From: Nicotiana tabacum
Taxonomy: Eukaryota; Streptophyta; Magnoliopsida; Solanales; Solanaceae
NCBI RefSeq assembly: GCF_000715075.1
Contig: NC_134095.1
Span: forward strand, 12,528,222 to 12,592,221
DNA: 64,000 nt
Reading direction: 5' to 3'
This document shows, in pieces, positions 32,310 through 42,160 of the stretch. The notes under the pieces were generated by a model, which did not search any database, was not told the origin of the DNA, and saw only the letters and a list, made by a program, of their open reading frames with translations. A program made the translations under genes and the position numbers. Numbering within the stretch: the stretch's first letter is position 1; every line of letters begins with the position of its first letter.

Positions 32310-33475
32310 TTGTGCACCTTGCTTCCTTTACTACAAAGATACCCTATACAGAAGATCATTCGAGGGAGTACTCTTGCGATGTTTAGGGGAAGATGAAGCA
32401 CTCCAAGCTTTGCAAGAAGCGCATTCTGGAGTATGTGGGTCACACCAATCTGGACCAAAGCTCCACTTTCTTATAAAAAGGATGGGATATTATTGGCCAA
32501 CGATGGTAAAAGATTGCTTGGACTACGCTCGAAGATGCAAAGCTTGTCAATTCCATGCGAATTTTATTCATCAACCTCCTGAAGTGTTGCACCCGACTGT
32601 GGCATCCTGACCATTTGGCGCTTGGGGATTGGATGTTGTTGGACCACTACCAAAGTCCTATGGTGGGCACCTATACATCCTGGCTGCAACCGACTACTTC
32701 TCAAAATGGGCTGAAGTTGTTGCTCTTAAGGAAGTAAAGAGGAAAATATTGCAAATTTCATCCGAGTAAACATTATTTATCGCTTTGGCATTCCTCATTA
32801 CATAATAACAGATAATGGAAAGTCATTCCATAATAGGTTGATGAATAAGATTTGTGATCTATTTGGCTTCAAGCAATGTAACTCTTCGATGTACAATGCT
32901 GCCGCCAATGGTCTAGTTGAGGCATTCAACAAAACTCTATGCAACTTGCTAAGAAAGTCATCTCCAAATCCAAACGAGATTGGAATGACCGCATGGAAGA
33001 AGCTATATGGGCATATAGGACGACTCACCGCACACCAACACAATCGACTTCTTATTCACTCGTTTATAGAGTCGAAGTCGTCTTGTCGCTTGAGCGTCAA
33101 ATACCTTCATTACGAATGGCTATTCAAGAAGGGATCACTAATGAAGAAAATGCTCGACTTCAATTAGCAGAGTTGGAGGCTCTTGATGAGAAGAGGTTGG
33201 AAGCTCAATAGAGTCTTGAATGTTATCAAGCTCGATTGTCTCGCGCCTTCAATAAAAGAGTTCGCCCGAGATCCTTTCAAGTAGGAGATAAGTCCTTGCC
33301 ATATGAAGATCCATAATTACTTCCCATAAACCTGTAGGGAAGTTCACTTCAAAATGGGATGGGCCATATGTCGTACAAGAAGCTTACTCAAGTGGGGCTT
33401 ACAAGCTGGTTGATGCAGATGGCATGAGAATCGGCCCTATCAATAACAAGTTTTTGAAGAAGTATTATCCTTGAA
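32310..33475 (+). pseudogene. Tat fragment A, right part: integrase
   Basis: Begins with the right TSD copy TTGTG (32310-32314), then rejoins the Tat coding sequence. Zinc finger with EAHSGVCGSHQSG and CKACQFH (32400-32560), a Trp to stop change at 32607-32609, then the core (FGAWGLDVVGPL, ITDNGKSF, GLVEAFNKTL) and the C-terminal region (WDGPYVVQEAYSSGAYKL) to a TGA near 33475. Frameshifts are near 32750, 32945 and 33290. DDE residues are readable, but the chain is broken at several places. Confidence 0.88.
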
Positions 33476-33800
33476 ATTGCAACGCTCCTTGACGCATGAG
33501 CCTAAACTGCATGTTGCTACACTCCTGGCTCGCATGAGTCTAAACTGTGTACGGTCCCACAAAAAAAAAGGAGTTCGCTAGGTTGAAAACTTCGAAAGAG
33601 GCGGTTTAAGCAAAAGTTAGGACAAAAAAATAAAAATAAAATAAAAAAATCACCCAGTCTGAACTACGGTATAACTTGATCCTCTTCCTCGAGGTACGTA
33701 GACATCTTAGAGTTTCATTTTAAGTTTAGTCGCATAAGTTCAAAAGATACATATTGCCCCAATTATTGTTCGAATGAAATATGAAGGAATATAAGATCAA
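33476..33800 (+). other. Tat fragment A 3' UTR
   Basis: Matches the sequence after Tat-B integrase (49097-49440), including CCTAAACTGCATGTTGC and the stem-loop module CTGAACTACGGTAT ... CCTCTTCCTCGAGGTACGTAG at about 33658-33701. The likeness ends near 33800. Confidence 0.75.
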
Positions 33801-34326
33801 GCCTTTAGGGTGTTATTTAATTTACTCCGACCAAGAATGGGGGGGGGGAGGGGGGAGGAGGTAAAAGAACACCAGTTTAGTTTAAGTGTTCAAATATATT
33901 TTTTGGACAAGTTTAATAGGGTCTTTAAGTATTTTACCTAATTCATATGAAGTTAGCTGTCACAAAGTTGAAGTTGGTCAATATATTCACATTTGTAGCT
34001 TTAAAAACTAAACTATTCCCTCAACAAATAATTCTATGTTAATAAATTATAGTAACATTTAAAATTTTATGTAATATATAAAATTTTATATATAAGAGTT
34101 TAAGTAATAAACATGTCGCTAGTGATTACAAATGTTTCTCTTTAAGACATTTGGATCCACCATATCTCACGCTTATTGTCAATCACTACAACATGTTAAA
34201 TGAACCAATAAGAGTTTAACACATTTGTTACACGTATATGATTGAGAAAAATGAAATGAAAAGAAAAACTTAAAACAGAAGACAAGAAAGGGAGGGCTTA
34301 TTTCTCCGAAAACAATAATTAAAAAA
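33801..34326. other. Unassigned AT-rich interval with poly-G tract
   Basis: No gene seen. It contains the G tract at 33839-33861 and AT-rich sequence up to the TIR element at 34327. TTAAAAAA at 34319-34326 is the left target duplication of that element. Confidence 0.45.
33839..33861 (+). other. Poly-G tract, potential G-quadruplex
   Basis: G10-A-G6-A-GG-A-GG on the plus strand. Long G runs can fold into a quadruplex. Because such tracts are also error-prone in sequencing, its exact length should be taken with care. Confidence 0.6.
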
Positions 34327-36283
34327 GGAAATTTTTACATTCATATGTCATATAGTAAACTATATTACCCTTTATGCTTAACTTTTAAAATAATTACTTT
34401 TTATATACTTAATTACCATTTATGTACATTTTAGGGGTTTTAATGGTATTAATTAGTCTCCTAATTTAACTCTACCGTATATTCTCACTCCCCCAAGTTT
34501 CTCTCTCCAAATCCCACCCCCTCACCCACGTATCAAACCATACCCCACGATTTTCTCTTCAATCACCCACTATTTCCTCTTCTAAAACCAGCGAAAATCT
34601 GTAACCCCTCCACCATTGACAACCATTAAAAAGCTTTGAATTTGAATTTGGGTTTTCAAAAGACATTGTTTGTTTGGATTGGATGTTGTTGCAAAGAATT
34701 GAGAATTCTTTCTACATCTCTCTATCTCTTAATCCCAAATTTCAGTAATATAAAGCAAAGGAAAAGAGAGCAGCAATTCCACTATTGACAGCCATTAAAA
34801 AATTTTGAATTTGAATTTGGTTTTCAAAAATCATTATTAGTTAGGATTGGGTGTTGTAAATAATTGAAAATATGGTTTGGAGTTTATATCTCAATTTCAG
34901 GGGTTTTGGTGAAGATTAGACTTGATTTTGGCTAAATTTCAGATTGAAACTCGAAGAAGAAGAAGAAGAAGGAGACATGACATACATTATGTTGCAAAAA
35001 TTGTAAAAAAAATTGTATGCTATTATTTATTTATTTTTCTTTTATTCATTTAACTTGTATGAAAGTTGAACAACATTGTATAAATTTTGTATAAATTTTG
35101 TATTTAGCAATGTAAATAGCGGTAATTGTTCAGAGGTACACTTGCACATCCAGTAGAGCAAGGTAAAGAAGTTATCTGTTCTGCATGATTCCCTTTACTT
35201 GCTCTTCCTTTTTATTGTCCCGTGAAACATATATCTATTACATCAGATGAGAGACTTAGTTACATATTGAATCTATATAGAAACTTTAACTCATTGAATA
35301 GAAATAACAAAGATTTCTTTCACTTGTTGCCTGTTCTTATTTATGAAACCAAAAAAAGTCTTAAGCTAAGATTACTCTTCTCTCTACAGTCACATTACTA
35401 CCTTACCTTTTCTTTTCTTTTCTTTTTTCACGCAACTTTTCTACTTTTCAGTCCAAAGACATGGATGTTTCCGATATTATAGAAATTCCATGAAATAATA
35501 TGCTTTAAACAAAAGACTCTGAAACATCAAGAGAATACAGTAATAGAAAAAAGAATAACTGTAAAGAGATTAGTTCATTGGTGCCTTTGCTGCCATCCCC
35601 CACTTTATTAATTTGCAGAACAAGTTTTGGCTACAACGGTCTTCAATTAACTTCAAAACTTGAAGGGTTCGAAATAACCAACCACCACAACACCACCAAA
35701 AAGAGAAGAAAAAAGGAAATCTTTCGAGGGAAACATATTAAGAAGCCAAATTATTTCAATCAGATAGGACACTCTTCCAAAATCAGTATGCATAAACAAA
35801 TCACAAGTTTTCAATAAACAAATCACAAGTTTTGTATAATAAAGATGATTACGTATAATTTCAAATCTTTGCAAAAGAAAGTTGGGAGCACGATAAAGAT
35901 AGGTGTCAGCATGTAGACAATAGACAATTGAGACTTCCATTAATAAGTCAATAGCACATGCGCAGTTGGATAGTCTCTGCTGGGATAAAGTCAAACAAGA
36001 ACGCATAGACCAAGTCAGTTGACCCAGAAAAATTCATAGGTATTTTAAAGATCCATCGAATTGTGACATATGAGTGGAAACATAAGGAAAGAGAAGAGGA
36101 GGAAAAAAAAGGAAAAAAGTGTAACTAAATTCCTTAATTGAAGACATTAATAATGGATTGAGAGCCTTTTAAGGTGGAATGTATATATTTTGTAAACAAA
36201 ACTTGTGTAGGTAGAGTAATTTACTAAACATGAACATTTAAGGTAATATAGTTTATTATATGACATAAGAATGTAAAAATCCC
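34327..36283. mobile_element. Non-autonomous TIR DNA transposon, 1.96 kb
   Basis: Imperfect terminal inverted repeats of about 47 bp: left GGAAATTTTTACATTC at 34327, right ending GAATGTAAAAATCCC at 36283. They are flanked by TTAAAAAA on both sides (34319-34326; 36284-36291), an 8 bp duplication, or 9 bp with one mismatch. No transposase is visible. The interior has C/T-rich sequence, an internal duplication, a GAA run (34956-34973) and AT-rich parts. The terminal GGGATTTTTACAT style and a possible 9 bp TSD suggest a MULE relative; an 8 bp TSD would fit hAT. Confidence 0.75.
34611..34873 (+). repeat. Internal direct duplication in the TIR transposon
   Basis: About 95 bp at 34611-34706 recurs at 34781-34873: CCATTGACAACCATTAAAAA, TTTGAATTTGAATTTGG, TTTTCAAAA and GGATTGGATGTTGT are all present in both, with a few changes. 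The copies are about 170 bp apart. Confidence 0.75.
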
Positions 36284-36329
36284 TTAAAAAAAAAAAAACC
36301 AAAGCTAACCGGCTAACCTCCAAACCTCC

Positions 36330-36627
36330 TTTATTTGAGTAATTTCTTCAACAAAATCATATCAATGGTGATACATGAGATGTTAGTAGATTTACTTACT
36401 TCATTAATATCTCCAAACCAGACTGGATTTGTTAAAGAAGAAACATAGTGGACAACATTCTATTGACTCAAGAAATTGTATCTGATATAAGAAAGAGGGG
36501 CAAGCCATCTAATATGGTGATCAAGCTTGACATGACAAAAGGTTATGATAGGGTTTCTTGGCTCTTCTTGACAAAGGTGTTGAGACAAATGAAATTTGAT
36601 GATGGCTTCATTAATATAATTTTACAT
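36330..36627 (+). pseudogene. LINE reverse transcriptase fragment
   Basis: Encodes the conserved non-LTR RT stretch in two frames: LSNFFNKIISMVIHEMLVDL, LISPNQTGFVK, then after a frameshift near 36440 NILLTQEIVSDIRK, MVIKLDMTKGYDRVSWLFLT and VLRQMKFDDGFINIILHL. No 5' region, catalytic FADD box or poly-A tail is present. It stops abruptly at the hairpin at 36631. Confidence 0.85.
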
Positions 36628-36630
36628 TTA

Positions 36631-36655
36631 GGGTACGCGCTTTGCGCGTGTACCC
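36631..36655. other. GC-rich hairpin, possible Helitron 3' terminus
   Basis: GGGTACGCGC-TTT-GCGCGTGTACCC folds into a 10 bp stem with a 2-nt bulge and 3-nt loop, in otherwise AT-rich DNA, exactly where the LINE sequence stops. Helitrons end with such a hairpin before CTRR; the minus strand reads CTAA right after the hairpin, but the next base is A rather than the expected T. Suggestive only. Confidence 0.35.
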
Positions 36656-37420
36656 AAGCTCAATAGGTATAAAACTTTAAAATATTATATAAATTCTATT
36701 GAACTATATATATCTGATGTGCAATTATTTAGTATCATTTCAAAATTATTTCTAAAATTTGATATTGTGATAAAGAATATAATAAATGCGGATACTGAAA
36801 TAATTTATTCTTATTATAGTATTTATTAGAATGTTTATTTATATTTTGGTACATAAACTTTCTAAGAAGCGTTTAATTAAAGAGCAATGAACATGTTATT
36901 ATATACGCAGATAATCAAACATAATATTTTACAAAACTTTCTCTTTTTGATTTTTTTGTTTTTCTAAGATAATTAAATTATACAAAACAACTTTGGTATC
37001 AACTCTATAACCCGTTATAAATCTATAATCTATCTATACTATTATAAAAGCACTAAGCCATGCGTTAAATATTGGTCAATTTTTTACCTTTTAAAAATAA
37101 ATTTACCATAAAATTATTATTTAACACATTTAGGACTTTAAAATTAAATTAAATTTGTCCTTATGAAATAAACTTCCTAATCTGAATCATGTAGGAATCC
37201 TAATAATTAGAACTTTAAAATTAATTAAATTTTATCTAATATAAATTCTTATCTTATTTGAATTATGTAACATAATTATAATATCTTTCATGTTAAATAT
37301 AATAAATTTTTAATTTTCTTATTACTTCGTTATATTCATTGTTTGATCTCTATGTATTTACTAGTTTAGAGTCCAAGTTAGTACGTTATGATCTGAGTGT
37401 ATTATTCTTAAAATATTTTA
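36656..37420. other. AT-rich interval without genes
   Basis: No coding sequence. At 37028-37050 TCTATCTATACTATTATAAAAGC preceded by A resembles Helitron 5' ends in plants, but no matching 3' end in this orientation was found. The end of the interval abuts the 9 bp TSD TTATATAAA (37421-37429). Confidence 0.4.
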
Positions 37421-37429
37421 TTATATAAA
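37421..37429. repeat. 9 bp target-site duplication of Pack-MULE (left)
   Basis: TTATATAAA, repeated exactly at 59468-59476 on the far side of the MULE, 22 kb away. A 9 bp TSD is the signature of Mutator-like elements. Confidence 0.88.
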
Positions 37430-37756
37430 CGGAAAAGGCCTAAAAATGCTACTCAACTTTCATAAATGATTTATCCATGCTATCCGTTAAAAAAATATTA
37501 TTTTCATGCCACTGCCGTTACACCTTTGGCCCATCTATGCCATTATTTGACTAACGGCTCAAAAAAAATTTAATTTTTATAACACTCACATTTCCACGTG
37601 TCATGTCGTCATTGGTCCGAATAACCTATGCCCCACTTAATTTTAACCTTGGTTAGGTCCATCTAATTTTAACCTTACCTAAATAATTAACCCAACCCAA
37701 CCCTTTCAAATCCCTCTCCAGTCGTCTTCCCCAAATCAAAAATCCCTAAAACCTCC
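37430..37756 (+). repeat. Left TIR of Pack-MULE (outer part)
   Basis: It begins CGGAAAAGGCC and runs to CCCTAAAACCTCC, where Tat-B is inserted. The rest of the TIR continues at 58657 (ATTAAATTCAATGG). It contains a CACGTG box (37595-37600). Confidence 0.9.
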
Positions 37757-38001
37757 TGTGGGCATATAAATTTTATTAAAACTAAATCCGTAAAATAATT
37801 TGGACTGTATTTTAAATTCAAGATACATTGGTCCAAATATATGTTATGGGCTAATATAATTGAATTAATTATATAAGTCCATGTAAATGGATTAAATAAA
37901 TAAGTCTTAATCCATTGAGCTAGCCCATTTAATTGGGCTAAAGTGATGAACTCACTTCATTAAGCCCAAATTGTCATCTTCCTAGAGGCCCAGTTCCGTG
38001 C

Positions 38002-38120
38002 CACGTGTCAAATGATGTGGCGCACCAAGTCAAGCGGAAGAGCCAATAGGACCATGTCACGTGTCAAAATGACAAGGCATGTCCAGTCACACTAAAAGGC
38101 CAATGAAATCGCACCACGTG
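38002..38120 (+). promoter_or_regulatory. G-box cluster in Tat-B LTR
   Basis: Three CACGTG cores in 120 bp: 38002-38007, 38058-38063 and 38115-38120, each within CACGTGT, plus CCAAT boxes near 38043, 38100 and 38140, all 100-220 bp upstream of the TATA box. CACGTG/ACGTGTC are binding cores of plant bZIP and bHLH factors (ABA and light responses). The 3' LTR keeps the three sites at about 57981, 58039 and 58096. Confidence 0.65.
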
Positions 38121-38221
38121 TGTAAGTGACATGTTCTGGCCAATCAAATGCAGCCATGTCATGCTTCAATTTGATTTGTCGGAAAGAGTTTGTTCTTATC
38201 ACAACTCCTCCATTCCACAAC

Positions 38222-38230
38222 TATAAATAG
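38222..38230 (+). promoter_or_regulatory. TATA box of Tat-B 5' LTR
   Basis: ACTATAAATAGGGG context, an excellent plant TATA box; the 3' LTR has ACTATAAATAAGGG at about 58200-58213. Transcripts would begin near 38255 and include the 30 bp repeats in the leader. Confidence 0.75.
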
Positions 38231-38339
38231 GGGTCTTCATAACTCAGAAAAGACACCAGAAGTTATAACAAGAAGCAAGAAAGAGCTCGTGGATCAAACG
38301 CTGTAAAATCCTCCACAAGTTTCAAGCTTCAAGTTCAAT

Positions 38340-38500
38340 TTCAAGAAATCAAGTTCGAGATCAAGAACAAAGAACAAATCAAGTTCAAGCTCAAGAACGA
38401 AGAACAAATCAAGTTCAAGCTCAAGAACGAAGAACAAATCAAGTTCAAGCTCAAGAACGAAGACTAAATCAAGTTCAAGTCCAAGCAATCAAGCTCAAGC
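38340..38500 (+). repeat. 30 bp tandem repeats in Tat-B LTR leader
   Basis: Units of AAATCAAGTTCAAGCTCAAG followed by AACGAAGAAC, four near-identical copies plus partial ones in the 5' LTR; the 3' LTR (58330-58445) has one unit fewer. The repeat lies downstream of the TATA box, so it would be in the transcript. The Leu/Glu repeat ORF seen on the opposite strand is only its shadow. Confidence 0.85.
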
Positions 38501-38701
38501 TCAAGAACAAGATCATCGTTCGTGGCAAAAAATATAGATTCATGATCAAGTTCAAAGGCCCTTAAATTTATTTACCATTGAAAAGAAGAATCAGAGGATT
38601 CATAGAGGTTGTACACTCAAATATTCGAAATTAAATACTACGATTGTTGCGATATTTTTCGGTCTTGATTTTATTTTCTCGAACCAAATTTATTATCTAC
38701 A

Positions 38702-38724
38702 AATTCTTGCATGCTCAGTGGGAC
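38702..38724 (+). other. Probable primer binding site of Tat-B
   Basis: AATTCTTGCATGCTCAGTGG then GAC directly follows the LTR. Position is right for a PBS, and TTGGCACGCCCAGTGGGAC-like sites occur in related plant gypsy elements (from memory). It differs from the TGGCGACTC-type site of Tat-1 and Ogre, so Tat-B uses another tRNA. Confidence 0.5.
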
Positions 38725-40990
38725 AATCTCTACCTCTCATCTCAACTTTTCAAAAACCAAAGTTCAAGAACATTGAAATAGCTTCGAAGAAAATCAACTC
38801 CAGATCAACATCCACCAAGGCTGCTAACTCCAAGTTCTATGCTGATGTGGAAAGCATCCTCGATGTTACCTTTGGAAGCTTCGGACCAGTTACGAGGAGC
38901 AAAGCAATCTCTTTAGGACAACAAGCACCCCAAGTGCCGTCCGCATCAACCCCTGTTTTCGGATCTTCATCCTCAAAAGGAGCAAGATCTTCAACAAACG
39001 CATCTGAAGGAGGAAGCGATGTTGCTGAAAAGATCAAGAAAACTCTTGCTCTGCTTGACCTCTCCAGCTCCAAGCACTCTGCTGTGAAGGAAGATGATGA
39101 TGCTTCAAGCGATAGATCCTCCCCACTTACACGACATAGCGTGAGCTAGTCAAGGATCAATCTGTGTGAAAATCATGCTACTCTCCATCATCCACGATAA
39201 TCATGCAAGCCATGGTGACAAACACTTCATCTATGGAGGAGCAGTTGGCAAACTTGACGGAAGCAATCGCTGGCTTGACCAAATGCATGCAAAATCAAGA
39301 GGCTAGAATTGACAAGCTAACAGACAGAGTGGGAATCTTGTTGGAAGAAGAATATACCCATGCACCCGGCAAGCTCCCAGAAGTTCTAGGGAGTGACTCT
39401 CCCCCAAGACAAGCAACATCCACTAAGGCTATCCCTTTCTCATCTGAAGGGATGATTCCAATCGATCAACTGGAGGAGTTCATCGAAGGAACCATTAAGA
39501 ACAAATATGAAGTTGCTGCCAAATCCTCCCTTACATATGCAAAGCCATACACTGCAAGGGTCGATATGTTGAAGATGCCTGCTGGCTATCAACCTCCGAA
39601 GTTTCAACAGTTTGATGGTAAAGGTAACCCAAAGCAATATATTGCGCACTTCGTGGAGACTTTCAACAATGCTGGGACTTATGGAGGTTACCTCATCAAG
39701 CAGTTTGTCCGCTCGCTAAAAGGAAATGCTTTTGACTGGTACACGGACCTCGATGTCGGATCTATCGATAGCTGGGATCAACTAGAACAAGAATTCCTCA
39801 ATCAATTTTATAGCACAAGACGCACGGTGAGTATGATAGAGCTTACAAATACTCGTCAACGAAAGGGGGAACCAGTTATCGACTTTATCAATCGTTGGAG
39901 GAATGCAAGCCTCAACTGCAAAGACATGCCTAGTGAAGCTTCAAGCATAGAGATGTGCATCCAAGGCATGCATTGGGGATTGCGCTACATCTTGCAAGGT
40001 ATCAAGCCTAGCACATTTGAAGAACTTGCAACTCGTGCCCATGACATGGAATTGAGCATGGCCTCCGCCGGAAATGAAAGGCTGCCCATCTATGAACCTC
40101 GCAAAGCGAATGACAAGCAAGAAGTCAGGAAGTGGGGCAAGTTTGTACCCAAGTCTGAAAGCAAAGAAGCTATGAATGTCAATACGTCACCTATGAAGTT
40201 CACGACGAAGGTGAGCAAGAAGCAGAGTATGAAATCCACTTCTTTTCAAGACAAGCCAAGTGGAAAGTTGTCTCTAAAAGAAATGAAGGAAAAAGAGTAC
40301 CCATTCCTGGATTCTGATGTGCCAGCCATTTTCGAAGAACTCCTCGAGTTAAATCTCATTGAGCTTCCGGAGATGAAGCGACCAAATGAAGCTGGGAAAA
40401 CAAATTACCCGAACTACTGCAAATATCACCGACTTGTAAGCCACCCTCTAGAGAAGTGCTTTGTCTTCAAGGATAATGTCATGGATTTGGCTCGCGAAAA
40501 GAAGATCGTGCTTGAATATGAAAAAGCAAGCGCAAACCAAGTCTCTATCACCTTTGGCTCATTCAGTCCGGATGACTTATGTGGTTTTAAAGAAAGTAAA
40601 GATGAAGAATTACTAGAGAGCGACAAAGCTGAAGTCAATCAACCTGATGACGATAAAGGTTGGACATTGGTGACTCGTCGTAGGCACCGCAAAAGGAGCC
40701 CACAAAAAGAATCAATAGAACAACCAACAAGGAAGATGATGGTAAAAAGACCAACGAAAAAGAATCCAGTTAGGCATTTGAAGAAAGCAAAAGTGGAGAT
40801 GCATCATTCTCAAAAGCCACAAAATCCAGTGACCTTGGAGGAGTTTTTACCAAGTTGGTTCCGCATGAAGATTTCCCATGAGGGCATTGATGCCTCTTGT
40901 TGCCATGCTGACAAAGGGGAAGAAAAGAGTGATGACCTACCGTTGGCACCATCTTCGGAAAAGCCCATCGAGTCCACTCCTCAAGAAGTT
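38718..40990 (+). pseudogene. gag of Tat-B
   Basis: A first open frame (38718-39149) starts in the PBS without any ATG and encodes a Ser-rich, basic-to-acidic segment ending RSSPLTRHSVS. After stops and a frameshift a long frame opens at ATG 39203. It has a coiled-coil start ([20 protein letters not shown]), the gag core ([56 protein letters not shown]), a basic linker and a Cys/His finger-like motif ([14 protein letters not shown], about 40420-40460). It then runs without a break into the protease. Whether the N-terminal frame belongs to gag through a lost ATG is inferred. Confidence 0.85.
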
Positions 40991-42160
40991 AATGCTTGTG
41001 AGGAAAAGGTCACATTCACAAATGATGATCTTTTGCTAGGTGACACTCCTCATAACCGCCCATTGTACATGGTTGGCTATATGCGCGATGAAAGGGTAAA
41101 TCAGATTTTCGTTGATGAAGGATCCTCAGTGAACATTTTGCCAATCCATATTGTGAAAGAACTTGGTATTCTCATGAACGAACTCTCAGAAAGTCGTGTG
41201 TTGATCCAAGGATTCAACCAAGGGGGGCAAAGAGCCATAGGCACAATCACGCTGGGAATCACTATTGAAGATATGCAATCAAGTGCATGGCTGCATGTGA
41301 TCGGCGCAAAGACTTCATAGAATGTTTTGCTTGGGAGGCCTTGGATACATGAGAATAAAGTAGTTCCATCTACCTACCATCAATGTTTAAAATACTACGA
41401 GGGTAAAGTCGAGAAGACGGTAGTCGCCGATGATGAGCCATTCACTGAGGCTGAGTCACACTTTGTTGATGCAAAGTTCTACTTGAAGAACCGCATTGTG
41501 AAGGAGCTGAAAGTTGATGATGGTACGAAAAGCAAGAATGATGAACCCATAACTAAAAGAGCTGATGTGACTATTGGTAAAGCCAAAACTGTTACTGAGG
41601 AGGTACCCGCCAACGTGAGTAAATCTCATAAAGGGGGTATTGCATCTTATGAAAAGAAAGTAAGTCATGCGCTCCAATATGTCCCTAAAAGGAAGAAAGA
41701 CGAGGGCGAATCATATAATCTCCAAACCAAGACGCTAAGGGAATTAACCCTTCCGATAAAACGAATTGAGGCAGTAAAGTTGCCCTCAAAATCGCTTGCA
41801 GGGTTTGTATCCCAAAATCGTTTGCAGAATGTGGCAATCCCTACAAAGCGAACAGATGAAGGTTTTGATCCTAACGCTTACAAGCTATTTGCAAAAGCTG
41901 GATACAATCCTAATGAGCCGTCAAAGTTAGGCAAGCTCCCATCAGAAGCTGCAACGAGGCAACCATGTGAAGGTCTAGGATACAAGAAATCGTCACCAGT
42001 GCGCATCTCAATAAGAAGGGTGAGTAGCAATTATATCAGTGTAGAAGACAAATCTGTCGCTTCTAATAGGCATTCTGTCTTTGATCGGCTTGGAAAATCA
42101 ACTATGAGAACTTCTATATTTGAGAGACTGGGTCCATTAAAGAAGGGGAATAAGTTCTAG
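40991..42160 (+). pseudogene. Protease and G-patch-like region of Tat-B
   Basis: The gag frame continues into the aspartic protease: [17 protein letters not shown] at about 41092-41145 (active site D-E-G-S-S). A TAG at 41318-41320 replaces the Tyr codon just before NVLLGRPWIH (41321 on). The frame goes on to 42158-42160. Its later part (41855-42000) has a Gly-spaced segment (AGYNPNEPSKLGKLPSE ... GLGYKKS) that matches the G-patch position in Tat-1 but is more diverged. Confidence 0.8.

Larger units (their letters stand above)
37757..38701 (+). repeat. 5' LTR of Tat-B
   Basis: 945 bp, TGTGGGCATA ... TTATCTACA. Against the 3' LTR (897 bp) it shows scattered substitutions, an extra 18 bp near 37918-37938 (bordered by ATTG repeats, so a slippage deletion in the 3' copy is likely) and one more 30 bp leader repeat unit. 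TATA box at 38222-38230; CACGTG boxes upstream. Confidence 0.94.

Noticed and set aside
37028..37420. Complete Helitron starting TCTATCTATACTATT
   Set aside because: The 5' end is suggestive, but no hairpin plus CTRR in the right orientation was found before the MULE or after it.
38294..38488. ORF on the minus strand with a Leu/Glu/Asp repeat
   Set aside because: It is only the reverse reading of the 30 bp CAAGTTCAAGCTCAAGAAC repeat in the LTR leader; the 3' LTR gives the same artefact on the other strand.
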